Part shown: in pieces, positions 11,401-22,800 of the stretch
How the letters are laid out: every line of letters starts with the position of its first letter
How positions within the stretch are numbered: the first letter of the stretch is position 1
Assembly: GCA_950295325.1 (NCBI GenBank)
Contig: OX485805.1
Location: 34,211,501-34,275,500, forward strand
DNA from: Polytrichum commune
Lineage: Eukaryota; Streptophyta; Polytrichopsida; Polytrichales; Polytrichaceae
DNA: 64,000 nt
Direction: 5' to 3'
The notes under the pieces: model-generated
What the model was told of the DNA's origin: nothing
The model's input: only the letters and a program-made list of their open reading frames with translations
The model's database searches: none
Program-made: the position numbers and the translations under genes

Positions 11401-13736
11401 TGTATTTGCCATTGGAGAAGGAAATTGATGACTTAAACGAGAATGAGATTGGCAAGGCATTGGTGGGAGTCGTCCATCCCGAAGGTCAAAGGGTTGTTAT
11501 AGATTCGGGCTCGGGAAGTCTAGGTCCTAATTTTTACAATTATGGGGATAATGGGGATTATGCCCAATGGCTAAGGGAGTACCCCGAGTCCGAGGTTGAT
11601 GTAATGGTTACATTTCACCAAGTAGGCTTAGGGAGTGAATTTCCTAGTGTTAGTTTAGGAGAGGGCTCATTGTTGGAGCCATGTGAGGTGCTCACCGAGG
11701 AAGAGTGGGTTAGCGGTGGGTTAACACCTTGGGTAGATGACGTGGAAGAGGGTGAGGTTAGTTTAATTCATGTAGATGAGACTCAAGAGGAGGATGTGAT
11801 TATTGAGTCATCGAAATTGGAGGAGCCTTTACATTTCAAGACCACGTCTACGGGGATAGTTGTAGGTCAAGATGTGAAAGATTACCCCAATGTGCCTTCC
11901 GATTGGTATCGGAACAAAGAGGAACAAGCACATGTGTCGGAAGCGGATTGGCGGTACGTGGATGTGAAATTAAAGAATGGAAAAACCCGACAAATGAAGA
12001 TGGGCTCCAAATTGGGGGAGAAAGAGGTTAGGGAGTATACCAATTTGGTGGATGAGTTTAGTGATACTTTTGCATGGTCCTACGATGAGCTTAAGGGAAT
12101 TCCTAGGGAAATGGTAGAGCACCGGATTCCTTTAATTCCGGGGGCGCGGCCAATTAGACAAAAGGAGAGGAGGATGAATCCTCAATTGCAATTGTTGGTG
12201 AAAGCGGAATTGGAAAGGTTATTGAAGGCCGGGTTTATCAAGCCGGTGGAAATCACGGATTGGGTTTCTCCTATGGTCTTAGTAAAGAAAAAAAATGGGA
12301 AATTAAGGGTTTGTGTCGACTATAGGAAATTGAATTCGTGCACACAAAAGGATCACTTCCCCTTACCTTTTATCACCTTGTTGCTTGAGGAGGTTGGAGG
12401 TCATTCGCGATATACCTTTATGGATGGGTATGCGGGTTATAATCAAATTTCCATAGCCCTCCAAGATATCCATAAAACGGCTTTTACTACACCTTGGGGT
12501 ACTTTTGTGTGGGTAGTGATGCCATTTGGGTTATGTAATGCCCCGGCTACTTTCCAACGATTAGTAATGTATATCTTCACCGACTTGTTGTTCAAATCCA
12601 TGACCGTCTTTGTGGACGATTTTAGCACACAAAGTAATGTGGATGATCACCTACATTGTGTTAGGGAGGCATTGGTTAGGTGTAGGAAGATGAGGTTAGC
12701 ATTGAACCAGGATAAGACATTTTTGGGAGTGAATAAGGGAGTGTTGTTGGGTTATGTTGTTAGTGAGAAAGGTAGAGAACCCGATCCGGATAAGATTGCG
12801 GCCATAAGCGACTTGGCAACTCCAACCAATTCCAAGGGGATCTCTAAGTTGTTAGGACATGTGGGATGGTACCGGGAACTTATTCCTAATTTTTCAAAGA
12901 TAGCGGTGCCCATTACCCATTTGCTCAAAAAGGATGTCAAATTCGAGTGGACGGATGCTTGTCAAAAAGCCTTTGAGGAATTGCGGGATAGGTTGAGCAC
13001 CTATCCGGTGTTGATACCACCCAATTGGGGTAAACCTTTTCACGTCTATTGTGATGCTAGTAATGTGGCAATAGGGAGTGCGCTTTGTCAAGCAACGGGA
13101 CAAAAAGAGAAGGATCAACCTATAGCTTATGCGAGTAAGCAATTGACCCCCGCCGAAAGAAACTACTCTACAACGAAGAGGGAGTGCCTAGCCATGGTGT
13201 TTTCCGTTAAAAAGTTTAGGCATTACCTCATGTGCAACCCGGTTGTATTTTTTGTTGACCACATGGCTATCAAGTATCTAATTAACAAGGCGGAGTTAAG
13301 TGGTAGGTTAGCTAGGTGGGTTTTGTTATTAGAAGAATTCGACTACACGGTGGAATATAAACCGGGTCGTATGCATTTACAAGCGGACCACTTGTCTAGG
13401 TTGTCGGAGGAGATAGGAAAAAATCCGGTAAATGATATGTTAGTAGATGATAGCCTCTTTGTGGTCACTTCTACACCGGAGTGGTATGCGGGCATAGTGG
13501 AATTTCTAACAACCCACAAGTTGCCCAAAGAGTGGACAAAAGAAGAGAGAAGGAAGGTGAGGGTAAATAGTAGGCAATTTGTTGTAGTGGGCCATAGGTT
13601 GTTTAGAAGGGGGTCCGATGGTATTTTACGACGATGCGTGTCAAAAACGGAGGTTGAAGCGATTTTAATCGCTTGCCACGATAGCGCTTGCGGCGGTCAC
13701 TTCTCGGGTCAACTCACCGGGCAAAAAAATACTTAG
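8490..13736 (+). CDS. Gag-Pol polyprotein of element B (1748 codons, ends at a frameshift)
   Basis: One open frame from ATG 8490. Domains by approximate residue: Pro-rich (PPIPPIPPIPPI) near 115; retrotransposon Gag about 180-330 (LVWFPTTLEGEAYEWY); CCHC knuckle WCVQCGQPGHTRQFC near 430 and a second, shorter one CSNCGGSHPSDTC near 516; aspartic protease near 850 with VDGGSS in place of D-S/T-G; RT about 1220-1450 with RVCVDYRKLN and the active-site box FVDDF; RNase H with the acidic residues in YCDAS, KRECLA, VDHMA and QADHLSR; then the His-His part of the integrase zinc site (ACHDSACGGHF). The frame ends at TAG 13734-13736 because of an extra base near the A7 run at 13724-13730. Without it the frame would run on into the integrase core. 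It copies RNA into DNA for insertion. It is otherwise uninterrupted, so decay is slight. Confidence 0.93.
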   Translation: MQGRTRSQKPSLIVRLEKSTRKRRSSKISDRLEQDNVRIESCLNVEPRTRSILDTLELGAQLEEEITPSKLSGETSSENYTLREEFPVEVDRGLLNSSPVTMAEERGMDPPPIPPIPPIPPIPPIDPLVRPRGLPIVVPQNLAAMDMPSHLPKFYGTKDEDPSRHMERYIERLASFLITDPGYWLVWFPTTLEGEAYEWYRDHAEAHFRGWEQLQREFLNEFRPEVGQSTALRALSSLKQGREEEISAYIRRFDLVCTRFVGTMLNDDTLKQFFIQGFFKSGTIRGVLERNPLTLADAKRAARDIENLDKDHERLWRREDELIPQFIPIRPRVVAVEPAKYENQIPYAIVDTGPRPLAVREPAPLLALPAPRTDPHLEEVERRLGASQLGFQEAMIKQMQSLTDQMSLMIRSQQPGPPPPVESGRHSSGLWCVQCGQPGHTRQFCRSGQNRDQRGNGNPPQQNQRGQAPPHYGNGSNRGPQPRGQGGQNLEKKEFHPFCGRWHAQGQCWSEGQEFNCSNCGGSHPSDTCRQPDKIINVPYPVANPQQQARDNMRGARPQGVPANELRPPNLYYDHSNARQTFHPPAGLQTTTGYIPIQNRQGVPPNGSNGRQAPPTDPGPSNSQDVRFMDGVLEATCDDMLPLPTRIGEEQSRWPPHTNAITYELVKGKGVVEEAPALAVTTRARRGDAPLEVGIGEQGNYSSDEEINLSELDRVARRATKDVERENIILQDRERTNAVHDLDNSDVGEWEGPGVPVDEFDVVGNSKVERSTGYDLWADLSTLKADITFGQLLEISPTARKTLKEGMPVHKRMRKVKAKIAARIQSQGGRDVKAIEIEVVIVDKVVPNVLVDGGSSLNILPEDTMKKLGLGLTGPSPLVINMANQSSTTPLGMIKDCRMTTGGEEYLVTFHVIKMHSNKDTFPILLGRPWLRMANAMVNWGGPKPSITYGPEGNRVIVSIGSLEGWMKKEMYLPLEKEIDDLNENEIGKALVGVVHPEGQRVVIDSGSGSLGPNFYNYGDNGDYAQWLREYPESEVDVMVTFHQVGLGSEFPSVSLGEGSLLEPCEVLTEEEWVSGGLTPWVDDVEEGEVSLIHVDETQEEDVIIESSKLEEPLHFKTTSTGIVVGQDVKDYPNVPSDWYRNKEEQAHVSEADWRYVDVKLKNGKTRQMKMGSKLGEKEVREYTNLVDEFSDTFAWSYDELKGIPREMVEHRIPLIPGARPIRQKERRMNPQLQLLVKAELERLLKAGFIKPVEITDWVSPMVLVKKKNGKLRVCVDYRKLNSCTQKDHFPLPFITLLLEEVGGHSRYTFMDGYAGYNQISIALQDIHKTAFTTPWGTFVWVVMPFGLCNAPATFQRLVMYIFTDLLFKSMTVFVDDFSTQSNVDDHLHCVREALVRCRKMRLALNQDKTFLGVNKGVLLGYVVSEKGREPDPDKIAAISDLATPTNSKGISKLLGHVGWYRELIPNFSKIAVPITHLLKKDVKFEWTDACQKAFEELRDRLSTYPVLIPPNWGKPFHVYCDASNVAIGSALCQATGQKEKDQPIAYASKQLTPAERNYSTTKRECLAMVFSVKKFRHYLMCNPVVFFVDHMAIKYLINKAELSGRLARWVLLLEEFDYTVEYKPGRMHLQADHLSRLSEEIGKNPVNDMLVDDSLFVVTSTPEWYAGIVEFLTTHKLPKEWTKEERRKVRVNSRQFVVVGHRLFRRGSDGILRRCVSKTEVEAILIACHDSACGGHFSGQLTGQKNT

Positions 13737-14231
13737 AGCGGGCTACTTTTGGCCTACACTATTTAAGGACGCCCATGACTATGTAAGGAAATGCGACGCT
13801 TGCCAACGGTATGCCCGAGACGACCTTAGAATGGAGATGCCTTTACATGTATCATTACCCTTAATTCCTTTCGAAAAATGGGGCATCGACTATGTGGGTG
13901 AGGTCCATCCCCAATCTTCAAAAGGAATGAAATATATTGTGGTGGCAACCGAGTACCTCACCAAGTGGGCGGAAGCCAAAGCGGTGAAGACCGACACGGC
14001 GGAACACGCGGCAACATTTATGTACGAAAACATAATTTCGCGGTTCGGGGTGCCGAAGATCCTAGTAAGCGATAGGGGTACTCACTTTTTGAATGACTTG
14101 ATTCGAGAGATGACAGAGAAATTTAAAATTGATCACCGGAAGACTACTCCCTACCACCCGCAAACCAATGGACAAACGGAAAGGGTTAACGGAATTTTGG
14201 TGAGTATACTACGCAAGACGGTTATAGACTC
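13737..14231 (+). pseudogene. Integrase core of element B, first part
   Basis: In the frame shifted by one relative to the upstream pol, sequence continues with RAGYFWPTLFKDAHDYVRKC and DACQRY, completing the HHCC zinc site. The DDE core follows: Asp in WGIDYVGEV (near 13880), Asp in LVSDRGTHF (near 14068), Glu in GQTERVNG (near 14175). All three catalytic acids are present. The reading is cut at 14231 by element A, inserted after the Asp-Ser codons of TVIDS. The rest lies at 31775-32273 and is in the same frame once one GACTC is removed. Confidence 0.88.
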
Positions 14232-15204
14232 TGTCGCAACCCTTGCTAGGTCCCTTAATAATCTTGCCAATTTTCAATTCTAGCAAAGGTTACGAGTCGC
14301 TAACCCTTCGCATTCCGCCATGCTAATGGTTAGCTCCTCTTACCCCGGACCAATAGTTCATAGGAGGGAACCAACCCTCCTACTTTGCTTTCGGGACTCA
14401 CCCCTTAATCGGTAATCCATTTCCCCAATGTGGACTTCCATCCATGGAAGTCCAATCCTATGTTGATCATCGCGTTGCCGGAGCAACACTACAACAACCC
14501 GAAGCATACTAGGCAACTATGGCCTCACAATAGGCCAAAGCCCATGGAGGCCTTGCCGTTCGGCCTCGGGTGGGTGAGGCCACACCACCTCACCCATATA
14601 AGCCTCTAGGACTTCACGCGGGGCCCCTACCCCACCGTCAACCAACCTCTTGTCTCTCTACCAAGAGTTGGGGCCAAGTGGACATTTTCCTTTAGCTGCT
14701 GGGCCTAGAACCCACTAGCAGCTTCAGACCATCATAACTTCCTTGTATGATGTCTGATCATAACAACCAACCACTCCATCTTCATCTACGCTTCACGTAG
14801 ATGCCGATGGACTCCTCACTTGCCCCATTCGGGCAAGTCTTGAGGAAGTTATGCCTGTTTGAACCTTGGCAGTCCCGGGAATCACTCCCAGGCACTGCTG
14901 TACCAGGGCGCTGTCCCGGGACAGCGCCCCACTCAAATGGCCATAACTCCTAGCTCACACCTCCGATTGAGGTGTTCTTGAGCTTTCTAGAATCACCACG
15001 CCATGAGCTACGCATAGCTCGTGGCCTTACCCTTGTGCCTCCTAGTCTTCGTGGGTGGGAGGCGTTCCCAACGCCCGGGGCCCTCACCCACACTAGGATC
15101 ACTTGGGCCCTCTCACCAACGGCGCCACAAGTCCCGGGTGTCACTCCGGGGTCCCCCTTGTGCCCATGGTGTTTCGGGCACTCCTCATGGAGAGGTGCGC
15201 GACA
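14232..15204 (-). repeat. 3' LTR of element A (LTR1 family)
   Basis: Reverse-complement LTR1, TGTCGCAACCC...GTGCGCGACA as read on the plus strand. The adjoining sequence CTCACCCCCACC (from 15204) is the complement of the polypurine tract GGTGGGGGTGAG. Confidence 0.92.
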
Positions 15205-16957
15205 CTCACCCCCACCAAACGGAGTCGATGCCCTCATCGACTATACTCGTAGTCGGCACACCAATTCTCAAGTTGCCATCCTCTATGGTGCGGCATTGTG
15301 TTTACCTTAGGGCGCGACCCCCACAATGCATCTTCAAATTTGGCATAGTCCCAAAGGTGTCGTTCCTAGGTGGTCCGTTAGCGACCTTGGATCTCTCATC
15401 CAAGGACCTAACCTATACTAGACCCACCTACTTTAGGACTCACTTGGGTTGCCCCTCCTTTGGGGCCTCCCCCGTTAGGCTCCACTAGCCTAACGTGACA
15501 CATCTAGGCGAGACCTCAACGCTTCCACTAAGTTGTCTCGGTTGCAACTCCGAGATGACTTTCCATTGTTAAGCCACGCCTCGATCGCACGGGGGTGATG
15601 CCAAGTCCCGCCCGACTCGGTTCCCACTTTGCTCTTTCGAGACATGGGTTCATGACTCCCATGCGCCAACTTTCATTAGCTCGCGGGTAGCACTTTTATG
15701 AGCACGCGCCATCACCTTGTCCCCGCCCGGACAAGCCCACAACTAAGAAGTTTCTTGGTTTTATCCAAGGCCCCTCCAAGCCATGGCCCCCAATTACTCG
15801 GCTTACCCAACCTAGTTTGGCATATCTATTCCCCCTCTTCCATTAACCAAGCACAAGTACAAGACTAGGACCTCATGTCATACTTTTCTCTTTGCACCAC
15901 TAAAGTTTGGACTTTATTCCCTCAAGCCAAAGAACAAGTTAATGTTGTGGAGTAATTAACCTCGAAGCTAAGTGTGCTACTAGCGTCTCTCCCCCACTAA
16001 AGGAGATTGATGTCCTCATCAATGCCTACGCTTCATTTTATTGGAATCCTTAGCCTTAGTTTCTCCAAAGTGCTTCACCAATTCATTGGTGTTGACCATG
16101 TCTCTTGCCGCCACCCAAGCGGTTTCTTTCTCATGGTATCCTCACCATTTCACCAAGTACTCCTTTGTATTTTTTCTTTCCTTTTCACTTGGGCTTCCTA
16201 CACTTGAGGATGCCCTCTTACCTCATGTTCCAAATGACCTCCACAAGGTGGGGAGGTGGCCTAATCACTTGCTTGTGATCGGGCCACAAGGTGTCGTCCT
16301 AAAATGACTTTCGTAATGAGACATGAAATGTCGGATGCACTTTGATCTCCGGCGGTAATTCCAACTTATATATGTCCTTGACCACTTGTTCCACAATGGG
16401 AAACGGAGCTCCAATTTTGGACATGAACTTTGGAGTGAGGCCTTCCAGCTAAGTGAAGTTGTTCACATTCAACAACACCTTTTGGCCCACCTCATTCTCC
16501 ACTTCGCGTCTTCCGGCATTGACTTGCACTCCGTAGCACCTTCGGGTTTTCTCCACCAACAACTTGGTCATCTCCAAGACTTGTTTACATTCTTGGCCAA
16601 GTCCTCACCATCTTGGTTGAACTCTAGTGTTGAATGTGCCCCCTCGAGAGCTAGGTTAATAGGTTGGAGCGCATCCACTCCATAAGCCACCACCAAAGAC
16701 CACCCCTTGGTAGCCAAGTGCGTGGCTACATTGCAATTACACTCCGCTCGACCCACATAGTCCGCCCAATCTCCTTGGTCCGCCCCCACCAAGTTCCTCA
16801 AGTATTGCTTCAAGACTCCATTCACACGTTCCGATTTCCCATTCATTTGGGAATGCAAGGTCGTGCTAAACCTTAGTTTCATTCCGACCTCCTTAGAGAA
16901 ATGCATTGAAAATGCACTTGTGAACTTTGGATCTTGATCCCACACAATCACTCTTGG
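15205..16957 (-). pseudogene. 3' non-coding region, chromodomain and integrase end of element A
   Basis: On the minus strand 16960-16568 encodes the second half of the integrase core with VIVWDQDPKFTSAF (Asp) and GKSERVNG (Glu, intact here), then WSLVVAYGVDALQPI. The linker follows, and the chromodomain at about 16190-16060 (KEYLVKW, TGA, GYHEKE). 16000-15205 is non-coding and matches 5650-5969 plus 33951-34427 of element C. The integrase is split at 16962/27215 by element G. Confidence 0.8.
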
Positions 16958-16962
16958 CAACC

Positions 16963-19801
16963 TGTAAACCCTTTGAATGGTCCACCACTCTGCGGGATCA
17001 CTTTTAGTTAGAATGTTAGCATTAAAAGTTAGAATTGATAGGGAATTTAGGAAAAATTAGTTCATTTAGCATTTAGCCTAGAAGAAGGAAGGTCAAAATG
17101 AAACTAAGTAGTGCTAGAAGATAGCAAAGTAGAAAAAATATGCTAGCTAGTAAAAACAACTAGCTAAGCAAATATTAGTAGATGCTAGCTATTAAGCAAA
17201 TGTTAGTAAATGCTAGCTAAGCAAGTGTTAGTTTATTAGTTAGTGTGAGGCACACAAGACTATTAGAGGTGGTTTAGGTAAGAAGATAAAATCGGCTTGA
17301 AGACTTTTGAAGACAAAAAAGAAAGAGAGCAAGGGGGATACTTGCCCACTTGCCCCCTTGCCAACTCGATGGCGGAAAAATTAGAAAGATTTCTAAAGGT
17401 TTTTTGTCGGAGCCACCTCGGCGAGAGGGTGGCAATCTCAACCGGGAAAACCCCCGAGCCAAAATTTCGGGAAAGGGTTTGAAAAATGGATCCGGTGGAG
17501 GAGGGGTCCAACCCTTTTGTGAGAGGGTTTAAAAACCCCTCCTTCCACCTTGTAGCTCTCTCTTTTTCTCTAGTTTTTGGGCGAAGCCCTGCTTCAATGT
17601 AGTTAGGAAAAAATCCTTTAGCATGTATTCTCAATGGTCTAGAAGAAAGGCTTGAGAACCTCCTCTACTCTCTCTCTCCTAGTTAGGTTGTGTGTTTATT
17701 AACACACCAACAAAATTATTCCTTCTTTTGTAGAGGTAGGTTGGATGGTAGAGTTTTGAGTAGAGGCATTATAGACCTCATCTGCCAATGCCCTGAAGGC
17801 TTAGTTCAAAAGCTAGAACAAGATACTTATCATTTTTCTCTTAGAGAGATTTCATATAGCTATCCATAGCCGTTTCCCATTTGTGATTTGGTTGAGATGA
17901 CAATTAGTTATGGATTTTCAAAGATGGAGTAGAAAAACTGGGTGGTCTTGTGGGTAGCGGCTGCTGGATCAGACCTGCGAGCCCAATAGGAATTTTAATT
18001 CCAAGAAATTATATTTTTCCCAAGTAGAACTTTTGTGTAGCTTTCCAAAATGGCTTAGAACATTTGATTTGAGCATGATTTGAATTAGATTTGAATTGTG
18101 CAAGATGGGACACATAGTTTGAGAACTTTTGGTTGACTGCTGCATTACAGAGGACCTGCTGGGTTCACTTCGGCTTACCTTTCTAATCACATATTTTTAT
18201 CAAATACATTTTTTTAATATCTCTCCAGGGTCATATAGAACGTTTGATTTGACTAAGATTTGAATTAGATATGAATTGTTGAAGGCGAGATACATAGTTC
18301 AAGCCTTCGTGATTGACTGCTGTGTTACAAGGAGTCCGCTGAATTTCTATTAGCTTAACCTGCTGATGTCATAATTTTTCTAGTTAGAGCTTGTTCATAG
18401 CTTTCCAATGGTATAAGGAAAGCCTAGATCCAAGTAGTAAGGAATGTGCTATGAATTCTTGAAGTTAGAAGGTAGATAGGTGGGTTGGAAGGGTCGGTTG
18501 AATCGACCTCACACTTCCAACCCTCATAACTTTTGCATTTCTTATCCGATTAGAGTGATTTTTAGATCATTGGAAAGATAATTTGGTGCACTAAGTATAA
18601 ATATTATGCTTAGGATTAAATTACAGGGCAGAATAATACTTTATATTTTAATTGTTAACTAAGGTACGCTTACTACCAAACTAGTTACAAAGAAGGAGGC
18701 AAGGTCGACGCTCGGAAAGTGGAGCAAGGAAGGAGGTAGTGGCTCGGCCTACATCAAGCCCAAATCAACCGAGGAAAATTGAGGTAAATTAACTAACCTT
18801 AAGCCTTCCATTTAGGATTGGAGGGAGCACGGCTAAGGTACGCATCTCTAAACCCACTCACCTATCTCGTAAGGTCAAGTGGCTTGACCACTTGACCGCC
18901 AAGGGAGTACCCAATTCCATTGTTTTCGGGGCCCTTGGTATGTTTTGTGGTAGTAGCTTCATTTATTAGCAAGTTTCGTGTGTGGTAAGTCGGATTAATC
19001 ACCGACACGACCACTCTGAATGTTGTTGGTGGAAAGGTGGGGTTAATGACCCGCGAATCCACTATTATGTTGTTGGCCCAATAGATTGGGAGTAATGGCC
19101 CCAATTTATGAAGATTGCGCAACAGGTTGAACCTACAAGTCGCCCGTCACCCTGGTCCCATTGAGTTGCATTTCGTGGTCTATCCAGTGTAAACACATTT
19201 AACAATCAAAACATACCAAATAAATCGTAAACCCTTGTTGGCAAGAGACCCGAGGTAAGGGGTGATGCCTAATATGTTAATGTAGTAAGTTAGGACGTGC
19301 AAACAAAAGTAAGTAATTAAGAAGGAATTTGTGTGAAGGGTGGGACTTAGGCCAAGTTCCCCCGCTTAGAAAACTAAATAGAACTAAATAAAGAAATAGG
19401 AAGAATTGAATGGTCCATCAAATTGTCGTTATTCCGTTCGTTGAGTTAGGGTGGTATGAGTCACACCCGGTTGGGTGTATCAGAACCATCCCAATTCACA
19501 AATTAGGATTGCCTTGGTTTCAAGGCTGGTGCGTCTGCGCGTAGAATAGGTTGTAGGTTAAGGTTAGAACTAGATATGAAATTCGTTAGTGGAGTTTAAA
19601 GCCACACTAGTAAAAAACTAAGGCCTAACCTCCGGAGGTACTACGACGCATATTTAATCTCCCTTAAAAATCTAACTACTCACGTTATACACCTATCATC
19701 CGGGTTTGGCTTGGGCGCCTGCAAATGCAGGCCACCTTCACCGAAGGGCTTGTGTGATACTTTTAGGCTCCCTCGAAAGGGGGTGGCCCAAAAGTACCAC
19801 A
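16963..19801 (+). repeat. 5' LTR of element G (LTR3 family)
   Basis: 2839 bp, unusually long. It contains several diverged internal repeats of the form ACATTTGATTTGA...GATTTGAATTAGAT...TTGACTGCTG near 18060-18330. Open frames in it recur identically in all three LTR3 copies but have no recognisable domain. Confidence 0.92.
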
Positions 19802-19805
19802 TAAT

Positions 19806-19823
19806 TGGTGCGTCCGCCGGGAG
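19806..19823 (+). other. Putative primer binding site of element G
   Basis: TGGTGCGTCCGCCGGGAG, identical to the one after LTR2 of element B (7585-7602), although LTR2 and LTR3 themselves are not alike. It overlaps the region upstream of the Gag ATG. Confidence 0.7.
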
Positions 19824-19828
19824 GGTGG

Positions 19829-22800
19829 ATGCCCCTGCCATGCTCGGATGATATTTCTTTGAGTACTTATACGTTTAGACTAAGAGAAGAAGAGTTTAGT
19901 CCAATAGAAATTAGTCATACGTCATGGGCCACGTGTGCTATGGTTAGTACTAGGGGACGATCGTACGACATCCCAACAACAACAACCGCATCTGCATCGG
20001 AGGCAACACCAGGTAAGAGGTCGAAGAACGAACCACCAAAACCCGAAAAGACTAAGGAAAATAAATATCAAGGTCTAGGTCCAGAGTCCGAGCGCGAGAG
20101 GGAGAAATCCCCCACCCCACAAAGTCCGGTTAGGGTGGCACGACCCCAACTCATGGCGAATCCTTTGGATGCAATGATGGCTCCTAGAGGGCCTCCCATT
20201 GTAATGCCACAAGCATTAGCGCCAAGGGCAATGCCGAGTTATTTTCCGAAGTTCGGTGGCCTCCCGCATGAGGATCCTTCAACCCACATTGAACGATATA
20301 TTGAGGTAATGTTGGCCAACGTGATAGCCGAAGACACGTACAAACTTGTTTGGTTTTCTACTACGCTAGAGGGTATAGCGTATGAGTGGTACCGATCCCA
20401 CGATGAGGGGACATTTAGGGACTGGCGGGCATTGCAGACGGCATTCCTTAGACAATTTAGACCGGAAATGGGCCAACAAAGCGCACTCGTGGCGTTAACG
20501 AACATGCGGCAAGGCCCATCCGAGGGTATTACGTCATACATCCGACGGTTCGAGACGGTGGTAACTCGTTATGTAGGAACCCTTCTCACAAATGACACGA
20601 TTAAATTCTACTTCATACAAGGGTTCAACAAACAAGGTACAATCCGAGAAATTCTTAACTCCAACCCTCAGGATTTGGAAGAAGCTAAAGACGAGGCTAG
20701 GAGGATCGAAGGTGTAGACAAACAAAATGAGCGGATGTGGAATTGCACTATTGCACCTGTGCCAGCCTTCCTACCCACAACCTACATTCCTCCCGAGCAG
20801 AGTAAGCCTTCTCAGCTGGAGCCATCCCGACCGGATGCATACGCAGTCCACCGAGCGGCCCCGGTTCCTTTGGCTACGAGGCCACCCCCTGAGCTCTTAG
20901 CACTCCCTAGCCCTCCGAGCCACACCACGATCGAGGAGCTAGAACTTAGAGTTAAGAAGGCCAACGATGAGTTGAGGAGCGATGTCATGCAGTCGCTCAA
21001 GACCCTCACAGAGCAGCTAACAATGGCAATCACGTCTAGGCCCTTAGCACAACCAGTTCCGCCGGCCTCGGAGGCAGGTAATTATGGCACCAACATTTGG
21101 TGTCGTAATTGCAACAAACCTGGCCACAGTAATCAATTTTGCACAGAGCCTAGGTTCACAGGTAACCTAGTAGCCCCACCCCCCCGTCCACAACAAGGCC
21201 ACTCCCAGACTCAAGCCCGGAACAACGGTAAAGGAGTTTGTCCCACTTGCGGCAAGGTTCACATTTTGGGGCCAGGTAAGTGTTGGATCGAGACGAGGGT
21301 GGTCTGCAACCATTGTGGGGGTAATCACCCGGTCGATAATTGTCGTAGGATTCTCGCGGAGCGACCCTCCCATTACTCTCAGCTGAATCAACAACTTCCG
21401 GCATTCTTCTATGATAGGAATCAACAGAACCAAGGAGGAATGTCGGTTAATTATCACCAAGGTAACCCACAAAGCAATGGCCAACAAAATTACGGTCCAC
21501 CCAACCACCAAAACCAAGGTAATAGGGGGAACAACTATCAAGGTCCACAAAATTTGTACCCTCAAAACCCCCCAGCCGATGGTAGGCAAGCCGACTCGAA
21601 CTTGGTAGGAATGGTAAGCCAACAGTATGTCCCTCAGATGGGCCGGAACCAACCGAATAGGTTCAACAATGGACCCCAAGTTGCACAACAAGGTAATACC
21701 TTCAATAACTCCCCTAATGAAGGCAACCCATTCTATGGGTACCAAATGAACCAAGGTCAGGCTTATGGTCTTAACGGTCAGTATACCGACAACCCTCCTC
21801 AACATCTTATGGGAAGTGGACAGTATACTAACCAACAGTGGGCGCAAAACGGAAATGGGCCTCCAACATCCCAAGGTCCCCTTAACCTTGGTCATGCACA
21901 AACCCAAGACGCGAGGTTCATTGATAACAATAGGGCGAGCACAAGTTGTTCAGCTCCATTCCTTCCTATCCCAAATGATAGTCATAGCAACTTCATCTCT
22001 CACGAGCTAGCCGATTCTTCTTTACGGGCTATCCTGGTTCCCCCTAAAAAACTAAAGCAGAAAATAGACGTGGCAGTGGTCACTAGGGCTCAGAAGAGGG
22101 CACAAACCGTGATGGGTGAAGGTTCCGAGAAGTGGAATGAGTCTGAAAAGTCACCAAAATTCGCAAAACTTCCAGAGTTCTTGCAGAACGCAGCCCTTAA
22201 GGCTAAGGTTCCCACAACTTCCCTAGAGCCTAACCCTGATGACGAACCGGTAGAGGAACCATTACTGGAGGAAGAGGAAGACCTCTTCCGATTTGTGGAT
22301 AGACGAGACACATGGGGCAATGGCCTGCCCGCTAACTTCCCACCGAAACCCCGGCCTAGTCGCGCCTTTAACCCGGCCGAGGACTACGACCTTTGGTCAG
22401 ACCTTTGTAGCCTACGAGCCAACATTTCTTTGGCACAACTAATTCAAGTAGCTCCCGCCTTAAGAAAGGAATTCAAGGAAGGAGCCACCCAGGTTAGGAA
22501 GGCTAAAATCCCAACGATGGCAGTTGAGGTCCGAAGAACCCCCCTAGGGGACGAAGGACCAATCGAGGTGGAGGTTGAGATTATGGACAAAATAATCCCG
22601 CACACCCTGGTTGATGGGGGTAGTGGGATCAATATTATGCCACTCTCAACGTTGGAAAAACTTGGCCTCGAGCTCACTGGCCCTTCACCCTTTGTTATCA
22701 ATGTCGCGGACCAAAGACAAGTCACCCCCCTTGGACAGGTAAAGGATTGCTTGATGAAAGTCGGGGGAGAAGTCTATACGATCACGTTTCAAGTTTTGAG

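Noticed and set aside
21167-21907. Minus-strand 246-codon frame inside element G
   Set aside because: Antisense shadow of the Gln/Asn-rich Gag region.
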